Origin: Clostridiales bacterium
GTDB taxonomy: Bacteria > Bacillota > Clostridia > Oscillospirales > CAG-382
DNA: 14,922 nt
Assembly: GCA_003343885.1 (NCBI GenBank)
Contig: QAKH01000035.1
Coordinates: 1-14,922 of the forward strand
Reading direction: 5' to 3'
Shown here: positions 6,358-14,884 of the stretch, piece after piece
How positions within the stretch are numbered: position 1 is the stretch's first letter
Layout: each line of letters opens with the position of its first letter
Position numbers and translations under genes: made by a program
The notes under the pieces: generated by a model
What the model was told of the DNA's origin: nothing
Databases searched by the model: none
What the model saw: the letters and a program-made list of their open reading frames with translations, nothing else

Positions 6358-6602
6358 AGCACTTACAGAGAGTCGGCGTTTGGTGTGAGCCGATAACGTG
6401 CGTGACAGGCAGTCTCATTTCCGAGCAGGGTTTCCCAACGAGCCGGCGGTTATTTCGGCATCAAGTAAGAAGCTCCGGATCCCGCCGTTATACGGGCAGG
6501 ACTTGTTGGAGTCCGGATGAGAGGCTATTTTTTACGGCAATTAGGGTGGTACCGCAGATTGTTTCAGATTTGTCCCTGAGGATTTCCTCGGGGACTTTTT
6601 TT
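6358..6602 (+). promoter_or_regulatory. T-box riboswitch leader, probably leucine-specific
   Basis: Contains the Stem I AGAGAG (6367-6372), the hairpin TCGGC-GTTTGGTGTGA-GCCGA, a series of GC-rich stems, and the T-box sequence AGGGTGGTACCGC (6543-6555), whose UGGU bulge pairs with an ACCA tRNA end. A terminator follows. T-boxes sense uncharged tRNA and let transcription continue under amino-acid starvation. The specifier is best read as CTC (Leu) at 6414-6416, by analogy with clostridial leaders of the pattern GAGT-codon-TTCTGA; an alternative closing helix CTTAC/GTAAG would put ATC (Ile) near 6460 in the specifier loop. The LeuA-like gene downstream favours leucine. T-box identity is firm, the specifier only moderate. 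Confidence 0.93.
6572..6602 (+). terminator. T-box leader terminator
   Basis: GTCCCTGAGG (6572-6581) pairs with CCTCGGGGAC (6586-6595) across an ATTT loop, with one G-U pair, followed by seven T. It lies 17 nt past the T-box sequence, the expected position for the terminator that competes with the antiterminator. Confidence 0.93.
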
Positions 6603-6651
6603 GTTTAGTAAAAAAGAAAAAATATATATCAAGTATGAGGAGTAATCAAAG

Positions 6652-8058
6652 ATGAAAAAATTGTTTGTTTCCGACATGACGCTTTCACAGGTGTCCGGTT
6701 CACACGGACTCACCTTCAAAGAGAGAATAGAGATAGCCAAGCTTTTGGATAAGCTTAAGTTATCGGTAATAGAGCTTGCACCTGTTGAAGACGTAAAAGC
6801 CGATACGGTTTTGGTAAAGACAATTGCTACTTGTGTAAAGAACAGCATACTTGCTATCCCTGCCGCTATGACGGAAACCGGCTGTGCCGACGCATGGAAC
6901 GCAGTCAAAAACGCTGTACATCCGAGAATTCAGATATCTTTTCCGATGTCTACCGTGCAGATGGAATATGTGTGTCATAAGAAGCCTGCTCAGGTGCTTG
7001 AAATGATAAGCGAAGCCGTTAAAAACGCAAAAACGTTTTGCGAAGATGTTGAGTTTGTTGCGTCCGATGCTACAAGGAGCGAATCTGAATTTCTCAAGGA
7101 AGCAATAGAAAGAGCGATAGAAGCAGGAGCCGGAACGGTTACAATATGTGATACAGCCGGTGAAATGATACCGGACGAGTTTATAGCGTTTCTTGATAAG
7201 GTATATGAAGCGGTGCCGAAGCTTAAGGACGTGCGTGTGGCAATAAGCGCTTCAAATGAACTTGGCATGGCTACCGCGACAGTTTTGTCGGCTATAAGAT
7301 ACGGCGTTGACGAAATAAAGACGGCGTGCTGTAAAACGAATACCGTGTCGCTTGAGTCTGTTATGAAGATAATACGTGCCCGCGGAAACACAATCGGCGT
7401 CGAGTCTGACGTAAGCGTAACCGAGTTCCAGCGCTCATCAAAGCAGATTTGCCGTATTTGCAGCGGCATGGGTATATCCGCCGGAGCCGCAGGCGACAGC
7501 GACGAGTCTGATTCGTCAAGCCTCACGCTCAACGCCTTTACCGATATGGATACAGTTTCTAAGGTTGTCGCATCTCTCGGATATGACCTTTCTGCGGAAG
7601 ATATGGCAAGAGTATATGATGAGTTTAAGAGAACGGCTGAGAAAAAAGATATAAATACAAGAGAGCTTGAAGCTATTGTTGCCAGCAGCGCAATGCAGGT
7701 TCCGGCGGCTTATAAGGTAGTGTCATACGTTATAAACAGCGGAAACGTGATATCGTCCACAGCAAATATTACTCTTGAAAAAGATGAAAAAACTCTTTCG
7801 GGAGTGTCAATAGGCGACGGCCCCATAGATGCAGCGTTCCTTGCAATCGAGCAGATTATCGGTCACCACTATGAGCTTGACGATTTTCAGATTCAGTCGG
7901 TTACCGAAGGCAGAGAAGCAATAGGTTCCGCACTTGTAAAACTTCGTGCCGACGGAAAGGTTTATTCCGGTAACGGTGTTTCCACCGATATTATAGGAGC
8001 AAGCATACGTGCATACGTCAATGCCCTGAATAAAATCGTTTACGAGCAAACCGTCTGA
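6652..8058 (+). CDS. LeuA-like (isopropylmalate/citramalate synthase family) protein with degenerate metal site
   Basis: 468 aa; GAGGAG lies 8 nt before the ATG. Residues about 1-275 form an HMGL/DRE-type TIM barrel and about 340-468 the LeuA regulatory (allosteric) domain (SIGDGPIDAAFLAIEQ, GNGVSTDIIGASIRAYVNAL). Isopropylmalate synthases condense acetyl-CoA with a 2-oxoacid. Here the family signature DTTLRDGEQ reads DMTLSQVSG (from D8), losing the catalytic Arg, and the metal-binding HCHND reads SASNE (S199, S201), losing both His ligands. D8 and a possible Asn ligand (N230) remain, as do VEFVASDATRSESEFL and TICDTAGEMIPDEF. Classical condensation activity is therefore doubtful. It may be a regulatory pseudoenzyme, a partner subunit or an enzyme with altered chemistry. 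The intact regulatory domain and T-box control argue that it is still in use, with a link to leucine status. Confidence 0.8.
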   Translation: MKKLFVSDMTLSQVSGSHGLTFKERIEIAKLLDKLKLSVIELAPVEDVKADTVLVKTIATCVKNSILAIPAAMTETGCADAWNAVKNAVHPRIQISFPMSTVQMEYVCHKKPAQVLEMISEAVKNAKTFCEDVEFVASDATRSESEFLKEAIERAIEAGAGTVTICDTAGEMIPDEFIAFLDKVYEAVPKLKDVRVAISASNELGMATATVLSAIRYGVDEIKTACCKTNTVSLESVMKIIRARGNTIGVESDVSVTEFQRSSKQICRICSGMGISAGAAGDSDESDSSSLTLNAFTDMDTVSKVVASLGYDLSAEDMARVYDEFKRTAEKKDINTRELEAIVASSAMQVPAAYKVVSYVINSGNVISSTANITLEKDEKTLSGVSIGDGPIDAAFLAIEQIIGHHYELDDFQIQSVTEGREAIGSALVKLRADGKVYSGNGVSTDIIGASIRAYVNALNKIVYEQTV

Positions 8059-8107
8059 ACGGCAAAAGAACATACTGCGAATACTGCTATGAAAGGAACG
8101 AGTGAAT

Positions 8108-10624
8108 ATGAAATTATCCTTTTCGACAAAAGGTTGGAATTTTAAGGAATTTGACGAATATATAGCCGCAGCGGTAGAATACGGCTTTTCCGGAATTGAG
8201 CTTACAAATATTGAAGAGTCCGGCTTTGCCTCAAAGGGCGGTCCGCTCGATAAATATAACTGTTCGGCTACGGCGCACAAGCTGTACGAAGCTTCTATTA
8301 AACTCCCTTGTATAGATTCGGCTTGCGATATATCCGGAGAAGATAAGGAGAAGATGACAAGGGAACTTACTTCTTGCATTGAGATAGCTAAAAATTTCAG
8401 AGTCCCTTACGTAAGAGTTTACGCTAAAAGTCCTGATACAAGCGTAGAACAGGCAATCGAAAACCTTAAGGACCTTGTGGATATAGCCGCAAAAGCTGAC
8501 GTGGTACTGCTTATCGAAACGGTAGGCGTGTTTGCCGACACCGAAAAACTCCGTGAAGTGCTCAACTTTTTCGCATGTGACAGCATAGGAGCGCTTTGGG
8601 ACGTTTACCATACCTGCTTTACAGGCAAGGAGGATCCCGAAAAGTCCATACAGAATATGGGCGCCGGCGTAAAGCACGTACATATTAAGGACGCCGTCGT
8701 TTCTGAGGACGGCACTCCTGAGTACGTACTCATGGGAGAGGGAGATCTTCCTTTCCACGACATACTGCGTGCTTTGTCTTCGGTAAACTACGACGGCTTT
8801 ATCAGCCTTGAGTGGGATCCCGCATGGATGCACGGACTTGAAAGCGCCGACATAATTTTCTCACAGTTCACTGAATATATGAGAAGCGTTGCGTCGCCTG
8901 ACAAAAATGTAAAACCCGTTTACTATAATAAAGCCGGCACAGGAAAATTTGTCTGGAAAAAGGAAGCTCTTATAGAAAAGACATTTTCACAGGTTCTTGA
9001 TGAAATGGCTGAGCGTTTTCCTGACCAGTACGCGTTCAAATATACCACCCTTGATTATACAAGAACTTATGCCGAATTTCGAGAGGACGTCGATAACGTC
9101 GCAAGAGTGCTCGTTTCTCTCGGCGTTCGCCCGGGTCACCACGTTGCGATTTGGGCGACAAACATACCGCAGTGGTACCTGACATTCTGGGCAACCGTAA
9201 AAATAGGCGCTGTTCTTATTACGGTTAATACAGCCTACAAAATACACGAGGCTGAATATTTGCTCAAACAGTCAGATACGCATACTCTTGTCATGATAGA
9301 CGGATACCGCGACTCAAACTACGCGGATATTATAAAACGCCTTTGTCCCGAGCTTGAAAAAACTGTTCCCGGAGAACCGCTTCACTGCAAAAAGCTGCCG
9401 TTCTTGAGAAACGTTGTAACGGTTGGATTTAAGCTTCCCGGATGCCTTGAGTGGAACGACGCAATGCAGCGTGCCGACCAGGTTTCTGTCGAAGAAATAC
9501 ACAGAATGGCTGCCGGCGTGGATCCGCACGATGTATGTAATATGCAGTATACCTCCGGAACAACCGGATTCCCGAAAGGTGTTATGCTTACTCACTACAA
9601 TATCGTAAATAACGGCAAATGCATAGGAGACCGAATGGATCTGTCTACCGCAGACCGAATGATGATACAGGTTCCGATGTTCCACTGCTTCGGAATGGTT
9701 CTTGCGATGACCGCAAGTATGACTCACGCATCAACAATTCTGCCCTTGCCGTATTTCTCGCCCAAGCCTGCGCTCGCCTGCATAAACAGCGAACGCATAA
9801 CAGCTTTCCACGGCGTACCCACCATGTTTATTGCTATGCTTGAGCATAAAGACTTCCCCAAGACCGATTTCAGCTATATGCGTACCGGAATAATGGCGGG
9901 AAGTCCGTGCCCGATTGCGGTAATGCAGGACGTTGTCGATAAAATGCATATGTCGGAAATAACCATTGTTTACGGACAGACAGAAGCGTCTCCGGGATGT
10001 ACCATGAGCTGTGCTGACGATCCGCTTGACGTTCGTGTCGGAACGGTTGGAAGAGCACTTCCTGAAATTGAGTGTAAGATCGTTGATCCGGAGACCGGAG
10101 AAGAAGTGCCGGTAGGCGTAACCGGAGAATTTGTTGCCCGTGGATACAACATCATGAAGGGATACTATAAGATGCCAAAGGCGACAGCCGCCGCTATTGA
10201 TAAGGACGGCTGGCTGCACACAGGAGACCTTGCCTGCAAGACGCCGGAAGGCAATTACAGAATTACAGGACGTCTTAAGGATATGATAATCCGCGGCGGT
10301 GAGAACATTTACCCTAAGGAAATTGAAGAGTTTATTTACACTCACCCCAAGGTTAAAGACGTGCAGGTAATCGGCGTTCCCGACGAACAGTACGGAGAAG
10401 AAATAATGGCTTGTATCGTTCTTAAGGACGGAGAAACCATGACGGAAAAAGAAATGAAGGATTATATCCTTGCAAATATGGCAAAACATAAAGTGCCGAA
10501 ATATATCGACTTCGTCAAGGAATTCCCCATGAACGCGGCAGGCAAAATACTTAAATATAAGATGCGTGAGGACGCGATTGAAAAACTCGGCCTTAAAAAG
10601 GCGGCAAGCATCGTAACCGCATAA
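8108..10624 (+). CDS. Fusion: xylose isomerase-like TIM barrel (AP_endonuc_2) + AMP-dependent acyl-CoA ligase
   Basis: 838 aa from the ATG at 8108 (AAAGGA 10 nt upstream; a GTG 6 nt earlier is too near that site). Residues 1-265 look like a sugar isomerase/epimerase of the IolE/hydroxypyruvate isomerase type with a full metal site: E137 (LLIET), D165 and H168 (LWDVYH), H190/H192 (KHVHIKD), E235 (SLEWDP). Residues about 285-838 are a complete ANL adenylating enzyme: P-loop YTSGTTGFPKG (481-491), YGQTE (622-626), GWLHTGDLA (701-709), hinge GRLKDMIIRGGENIYPKEIE (721-740) and the adenylation Lys in NAAGKILK (K813). Such ligases make acyl-CoA from a carboxylic acid, ATP and CoA. A single open frame covers both parts with no stop or frame change. 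Gaps of 49 nt to the LeuA-like gene and 154 nt to PFOR suggest an operon. Substrates of both halves are unknown. Confidence 0.88.
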   Translation: MKLSFSTKGWNFKEFDEYIAAAVEYGFSGIELTNIEESGFASKGGPLDKYNCSATAHKLYEASIKLPCIDSACDISGEDKEKMTRELTSCIEIAKNFRVPYVRVYAKSPDTSVEQAIENLKDLVDIAAKADVVLLIETVGVFADTEKLREVLNFFACDSIGALWDVYHTCFTGKEDPEKSIQNMGAGVKHVHIKDAVVSEDGTPEYVLMGEGDLPFHDILRALSSVNYDGFISLEWDPAWMHGLESADIIFSQFTEYMRSVASPDKNVKPVYYNKAGTGKFVWKKEALIEKTFSQVLDEMAERFPDQYAFKYTTLDYTRTYAEFREDVDNVARVLVSLGVRPGHHVAIWATNIPQWYLTFWATVKIGAVLITVNTAYKIHEAEYLLKQSDTHTLVMIDGYRDSNYADIIKRLCPELEKTVPGEPLHCKKLPFLRNVVTVGFKLPGCLEWNDAMQRADQVSVEEIHRMAAGVDPHDVCNMQYTSGTTGFPKGVMLTHYNIVNNGKCIGDRMDLSTADRMMIQVPMFHCFGMVLAMTASMTHASTILPLPYFSPKPALACINSERITAFHGVPTMFIAMLEHKDFPKTDFSYMRTGIMAGSPCPIAVMQDVVDKMHMSEITIVYGQTEASPGCTMSCADDPLDVRVGTVGRALPEIECKIVDPETGEEVPVGVTGEFVARGYNIMKGYYKMPKATAAAIDKDGWLHTGDLACKTPEGNYRITGRLKDMIIRGGENIYPKEIEEFIYTHPKVKDVQVIGVPDEQYGEEIMACIVLKDGETMTEKEMKDYILANMAKHKVPKYIDFVKEFPMNAAGKILKYKMREDAIEKLGLKKAASIVTA

Positions 10625-10680
10625 AAGCCGTAAACGCAAACAGGACAGGCAAAGTAAAATAAAATTAAAAACAGCGCAGG

Positions 10681-10718
10681 ATCGACCGACAGGACTGACT
10701 TTTGTCATATCGGTCGAT
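10681..10718 (+). repeat. Inverted repeat upstream of PFOR (possible operator or hairpin)
   Basis: ATCGACCGA (10681-10689) and TCGGTCGAT (10710-10718) form a 9-bp perfect palindrome arm pair, with an inner TGAC-TTTT-GTCA hairpin. Only three T follow, so terminator function is weak. A poor promoter (TTGTCA 10702-10707, 19-bp spacer, TAGTAT 10727-10732) overlaps its right arm, so an operator over a secondary PFOR promoter is possible. Confidence 0.45.
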
Positions 10719-10778
10719 TTGGCGCATAGTATCTCTTATTATTTTATTATCATCTCATTAAGACAGAGGAAGGTAATC

Positions 10779-13700
10779 ATGTCAGATAAAAAAACACTTG
10801 TTACCATGGACGGAAACGAGGCTGCGGCATATATTGCTTACGCTTTTACCGAAATAGCGGCAATATACCCCATCACACCATCATCTCCCATGGCAGGAAA
10901 AACCGACGCATGGTCGGCAAAAGGAAAAAAGAATATATTTGATCAGACAGTTTCACTTGTGGAAATGCAGTCTGAGGCAGGAGCAATCGGCGCAGTACAC
11001 GGTGCCCTTGAAACAGGTGCTCTCTCAACCTCTTTCACATCTTCTCAAGGCCTTATGTTAATGATTCCGGTGCTTCACAGAATATCCGGTGAAAGGCTTC
11101 CGGGCGTGCTCCACGTTGCTTCCCGTACAGTAGGTACTCACGCACTCTCGATTTTTGGTGACCATTCGGACGTTATGAACTGCCGCCAGACCGGCTTTGC
11201 AATGCTCTCAACCGCAAGCGTCCAGGAAATAATGGACCTTGCCGGAGTAGCTCACCTTGCCGCAGTAAAGGCAAGAGTGCCGTTCATGCATTTCTTTGAC
11301 GGATTCCGTACTTCTCATCAGATAGACAAAGTAGAGCAGATGGATTACCAAGATCTTGCGGCACTGCTTGACAGGGACGCTCTTGAAAAGTTTAAGCGTA
11401 CCGCCCTTAATCCTGAGCACCCCGACCTCAGAGCAACCGTTCAGAATCCTGATATCTTTTTCCAGGTAAGAGAGGCAAATAACCAAGATTACGCGGCTCT
11501 TCCGGAAATAGTGGAAGAATATATGGCGGAAATCAGCAGGATTACCGGAAGAGAGTACCACTTGTTCAATTACTATGGCGCAAAAGACGCTGAAAAGGTC
11601 ATTATCGCTATGGGTTCTGTAAGCGGAACGGTTTGTGAAACGGTGGACTACCTCAATAAAAGAGGAGAAAAGACAGGATTTTTGCAGGTGCATCTGTACA
11701 GACCTTTCTCGGTCGAGCATTTTCTCGGAGCACTGCCTAAGACCGTGCGCAAAATCGCCGTGCTTGACAGAACCAAGGAAATGGGAGCGGTCGGAGAACC
11801 GCTGTATACCGATGTAAGAAGCGCACTTTACGGAAAAGACGTAACCGTCGTCGGAGGAAGATACGGACTTTCTTCAAAAGACACAACTCCTGCCGATATT
11901 GCGGCGGTGTTTGAAAATCTTGACGCGGATCAGCCGAAAAACGGATTTACAATCAGCATAAATGACGACGTCACACATCTGAGCCTTGCTCCGGTAAAGT
12001 CTGTTCAGGCAGAAAATGACGATACTATTTCGTGTAAGTTCTGGGGACTCGGTTCCGACGGAACAGTTGGCGCAAACCACAGTACCGTCAAGATAATCAA
12101 CGACTACACGGATAAATATGCCCAGGCTTATTTTGAGTATGACGCGAAGAAATCCTTCGGCGTTACAAAAAGCCACCTGCGCTTCAGCTCTTCCTCCATG
12201 CGCTCTGCGTACTATGTAAAAAATGCAGATTTTATAGCATGTCATAATCAAAGCTATATATACAAGTATGATATGGTGAGCGAACTCAAGGAAGGCGGCG
12301 TGTTCTTGCTCAACTGCGCCTTTTCACCGGATGAGCTTGAACAAAAGCTTCCCAATAAGCTCAAGAGAGAGCTTGCATTGAAGAAAGCACGCTTCTATAT
12401 TATCGACGCTTCCGGAATTGCCGAACAGATAGGACTCGGCAACCGTGTAAACCTTATACTTCAGTCGGCGTTCTTTGCGCTTTCCGGCGTAATAGACGTT
12501 GAGAAAGCAAAAGAGTACATGATCGACTCAGCTAAGAAAACTTATTTTGCTAAAGGCGAGGACGTGGTAAACAAAAACGTGCAGGGAATACTGCGCGGCG
12601 CAGAATCAGTAGTCAAGGTTGAAGTTCCTGAGTCCTGGGCGAATGTCAGCATGGCGTTTAACGAACCGAGCGACCTTTCCGTAAGAACAAAGCCGGCGGT
12701 AGTTACAAATATACTTGAGCCGATAAACGATCAGAAGGGCGACGACCTGCCGGTTTCCGCATTCAAGGATTACGCCGACGGAAGAATTGACCTCGGACTT
12801 ACTGCCTACGAAAAACGTGCCATATCAAATAAAATACCTGTTTGGGACAGCGATAAATGTATCCAGTGCAACAGGTGCGCTTTTGTATGTCCTCACGCCG
12901 TTATACGCCCGTATTTGCTTAGCGGAAGCGAAGCGGAAAACGCTCCGAAGTCGTTGAAGTTTGTTGCGGCAAAAGGTGTCAAAGATAAGGAGTATAAGTA
13001 CGCAATAGGCATAAGCGGTGCGGATTGTACCGGTTGCGGAAGCTGTGCAAGCATTTGTCCGGCAAAGGAAAAGGCTCTGACAATGACTCATTTTGACACG
13101 ATTCCTACATACGACGAAAATTGGGAATATCTCTTGAAAACGTCACGTAAAGAGGAGCTGTTTGACAGATATACCGTAAAAGGAAGTCAGTTCCGCACGC
13201 CGCTTCTCGAATTTTCAGCTGCATGCGCAGGATGCGGAGAAACTCCGTACGCAAAGCTATTGACTCAGCTTTTCGGCGACAGTGTGTACTGGGCGAACGC
13301 AACCGGCTGTTCGCAGGCGTGGGGCTCGCCGATGCCGGGTATCCCTTATACCAAAAATGCAGACGGAAGAGGACCGGCGTGGTCGAACTCGCTGTTTGAG
13401 AATAACGCCGAGTTCAGCCTCGGAATGCTGCTTGCCGACAAAAAACAGCGTGAAGCTGTACGTATGAAAGTTGAAAAGCTCATTGAAAAGAGCACTGACC
13501 GAGAGGTGACCGAAGCCGCTAAGGCATGGATTGAGTCATATGATGACGCGGAGCTTTGCAGAAAAACTACCGATGCTCTCGTGGAAACTCTGAAGAAAAC
13601 CGCTCCTACACCTGAAACCGAAGCAGTGTTAAAAGACAGCGACAGACTGTCGAAGAAGTGCTTCTGGATGTTCGGCGGAGACGGTTGGGCATATGATATA

Positions 13701-14294
13701 GGATTTGGCGGACTTGATCATGTTATCGCATCCGGCGAAGATATAAACGTGTTTATCGTTGATACCGAAGTTTATTCAAATACCGGAGGACAGTCATCAA
13801 AGGCTACGCCTCTCGGAGCTGTGGCACAGTTCTGCTCGTCAGGCAAAAAGTCGGCAAAGAAGGATCTCGGCGCTATGCTCATGACGTACGGAAATGTTTA
13901 TGTGGCACAAGTCGCCATGGGAGCCGATCCGAATCAGCTTATGAAAGCGCTCAAGGAAGCTCAGAGCTATAAAGGCCCGTCTGTTGTTATCGCCTATACG
14001 CCTTGCCTGTCACACGGAATAAAACTCGGCATGGATAAGGTACAGCTGGAAATGAAGCGCGCCGTTGACTGCGGTTATTGGATTCTGTACCGCTATAATC
14101 CAATGTCGGAAAAACACCTTACAGTCGATTCGCCGGAACCCTCGGCAGACCTGTATGACTTCTACGACGGAGAGGTAAGATACGCATCCCTGAAACGTAC
14201 TTTCCCGGAAAACGCAAAAGTCCTCTTTGAGCAAAGCCGCGTCGACGCCGTGAAACGCTATCAGAAATATAAGAAAATGGAAGAATATATGTAA
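10779..14294 (+). CDS. nifJ: Pyruvate:ferredoxin (flavodoxin) oxidoreductase, single-chain
   Basis: 1171 aa, near the family norm of about 1170-1200; the ATG at 10779 follows AGAGGAAGGT, and an upstream in-frame start adds 20 unlike residues and is rejected. It interconverts pyruvate plus CoA and acetyl-CoA plus CO2, passing electrons to ferredoxin, and can run reductively. Domain order: pyruvate-binding YPITP (30-34, T33), 2-oxoacid reductase and CoA domains, a two-cluster ferredoxin domain with C694/C697/C700/C704 and C750/C753/C756/C760, then the TPP domain with GGDGWAYDIGFGGLDH and TEVYSNTGGQ. Proximal-cluster cysteines C816, C819, C844 and C1076 are present, each about 4 beyond the Desulfovibrio africanus positions. 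All cofactor sites look intact. Last gene of the T-box operon, or driven by its own promoter in the 154-nt gap. Activity on branched 2-oxoacids is conceivable but not shown. Confidence 0.95.
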   Translation: MSDKKTLVTMDGNEAAAYIAYAFTEIAAIYPITPSSPMAGKTDAWSAKGKKNIFDQTVSLVEMQSEAGAIGAVHGALETGALSTSFTSSQGLMLMIPVLHRISGERLPGVLHVASRTVGTHALSIFGDHSDVMNCRQTGFAMLSTASVQEIMDLAGVAHLAAVKARVPFMHFFDGFRTSHQIDKVEQMDYQDLAALLDRDALEKFKRTALNPEHPDLRATVQNPDIFFQVREANNQDYAALPEIVEEYMAEISRITGREYHLFNYYGAKDAEKVIIAMGSVSGTVCETVDYLNKRGEKTGFLQVHLYRPFSVEHFLGALPKTVRKIAVLDRTKEMGAVGEPLYTDVRSALYGKDVTVVGGRYGLSSKDTTPADIAAVFENLDADQPKNGFTISINDDVTHLSLAPVKSVQAENDDTISCKFWGLGSDGTVGANHSTVKIINDYTDKYAQAYFEYDAKKSFGVTKSHLRFSSSSMRSAYYVKNADFIACHNQSYIYKYDMVSELKEGGVFLLNCAFSPDELEQKLPNKLKRELALKKARFYIIDASGIAEQIGLGNRVNLILQSAFFALSGVIDVEKAKEYMIDSAKKTYFAKGEDVVNKNVQGILRGAESVVKVEVPESWANVSMAFNEPSDLSVRTKPAVVTNILEPINDQKGDDLPVSAFKDYADGRIDLGLTAYEKRAISNKIPVWDSDKCIQCNRCAFVCPHAVIRPYLLSGSEAENAPKSLKFVAAKGVKDKEYKYAIGISGADCTGCGSCASICPAKEKALTMTHFDTIPTYDENWEYLLKTSRKEELFDRYTVKGSQFRTPLLEFSAACAGCGETPYAKLLTQLFGDSVYWANATGCSQAWGSPMPGIPYTKNADGRGPAWSNSLFENNAEFSLGMLLADKKQREAVRMKVEKLIEKSTDREVTEAAKAWIESYDDAELCRKTTDALVETLKKTAPTPETEAVLKDSDRLSKKCFWMFGGDGWAYDIGFGGLDHVIASGEDINVFIVDTEVYSNTGGQSSKATPLGAVAQFCSSGKKSAKKDLGAMLMTYGNVYVAQVAMGADPNQLMKALKEAQSYKGPSVVIAYTPCLSHGIKLGMDKVQLEMKRAVDCGYWILYRYNPMSEKHLTVDSPEPSADLYDFYDGEVRYASLKRTFPENAKVLFEQSRVDAVKRYQKYKKMEEYM

Positions 14295-14316
14295 TATTTA
14301 GTGTTACGTGTATTGC

Positions 14317-14335
14317 GTTGGGGCTCTGCCCCAAC
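14317..14335 (+). repeat. GC-rich hairpin after PFOR
   Basis: GTTGGGGC and GCCCCAAC form a perfect 8-bp stem with a TCT loop, 22 nt past the PFOR stop. No T tract follows. It begins the repeat-rich, gene-free tail. Confidence 0.7.
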
Positions 14336-14341
14336 ACCCCG

Positions 14342-14467
14342 CCCGCTTTTTTAGAAAAAGCGGGGGAAAAACAATGTTTTGCCGACAAGCATCCCACTCA
14401 CTCCGTTCGTGCGATACTTGTCGGCTTCTTTTTATAATAAGTTTTTATAAGCATTTAAATGCTTGTG
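14342..14467 (+). repeat. Repeat module A, copy 1
   Basis: A module of about 126 bp present again at 14661-14785 with six differences, one of them a 1-nt gap (about 95% identity). It contains three structures in order: a 10-bp hairpin CCCGCTTTTT-TAG-AAAAAGCGGG, a long hairpin closed by GCCGACAAG/CTTGTCGGC, and the 16-bp palindrome AAGCATTTAAATGCTT (14449-14464). No open frame of note. Confidence 0.85.
14381..14433 (+). terminator. Likely terminator of the PFOR operon (inside repeat A copy 1)
   Basis: GCCGACAAG (14381-14389) pairs with CTTGTCGGC (14417-14425), extended inward by ATC/GAT, then TTCTTTTT. It is the first hairpin past PFOR with a T-rich tail. The second repeat copy carries the same hairpin at 14700-14744. 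Confidence 0.65.
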
Positions 14468-14469
14468 AG

Positions 14470-14555
14470 TTTATGGCACAAAAAAGAACACGATTCCGCG
14501 AAAAAATTCGCTGATTTTGCTTGCCTGTCCGCGAAAATTGCAGCGGCGCTTCGCC
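14470..14555 (+). repeat. Repeat module B, copy 1
   Basis: Starts TTTATGGCACAAAAAAGAAC and ends GCAGCGGCGCTTCGCC. A second copy follows at once. The 3' end holds the small hairpin GGCG-CTT-CGCC. The middle diverges between copies while both ends are conserved. Confidence 0.75.
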
Positions 14556-14569
14556 TTTGTGTGCTTATA

Positions 14570-14660
14570 TTTATGGCACAAAAAAGAACACGGTTCCGTG
14601 AAAAACAAATCTGATGATATTGCTTGCTTGCCTGCGAAAATTGCAGCGGCGCTTCGCCGC
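14570..14660 (+). repeat. Repeat module B, copy 2
   Basis: Tandem copy of module B, with the same first 20 bases and the same 3' end (GCGAAAATTGCAGCGGCGCT, then TCGCC). It runs directly into repeat A copy 2, so the order is A-B-B-A. Confidence 0.75.
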
Positions 14661-14785
14661 CCCGCTTTTTTAGAAAAAGCGGGGGAAAAATAATGTTTTG
14701 CCGACAAGTATCCTACTCACTCCGTTCGTGCAATACTTGTCGGCTTCCTTTTATAATAAGTTTTATAAGCATTTAAATGCTTGTG
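14661..14785 (+). repeat. Repeat module A, copy 2
   Basis: Same order of elements as copy 1: CCCGCTTTTT hairpin, GCCGACAAG/CTTGTCGGC hairpin (14700-14744) and the palindrome AAGCATTTAAATGCTT (14767-14782). From 14786 to 14884 I see only AT-rich sequence without a gene. Confidence 0.85.
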
Positions 14786-14884
14786 CGTTTGTAGCACAAG
14801 AACTCAGATATAAAACCAAAACCCAATATAACAAAAACTCAAAAATTTCATAAAACTCCGCCTGTGTCAGCCCGCAGTCGCTAA

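Noticed and set aside
9731..10708. 325-aa minus-strand frame
   Set aside because: Lies opposite the acyl-CoA ligase, has shadow-type composition rich in Cys, His, Phe and Arg, and resembles no family.
10719..10778. Upstream start of PFOR adding 20 residues
   Set aside because: No ribosome binding site and no family-like sequence; the ATG at 10779 has a strong site and matches known N-termini.
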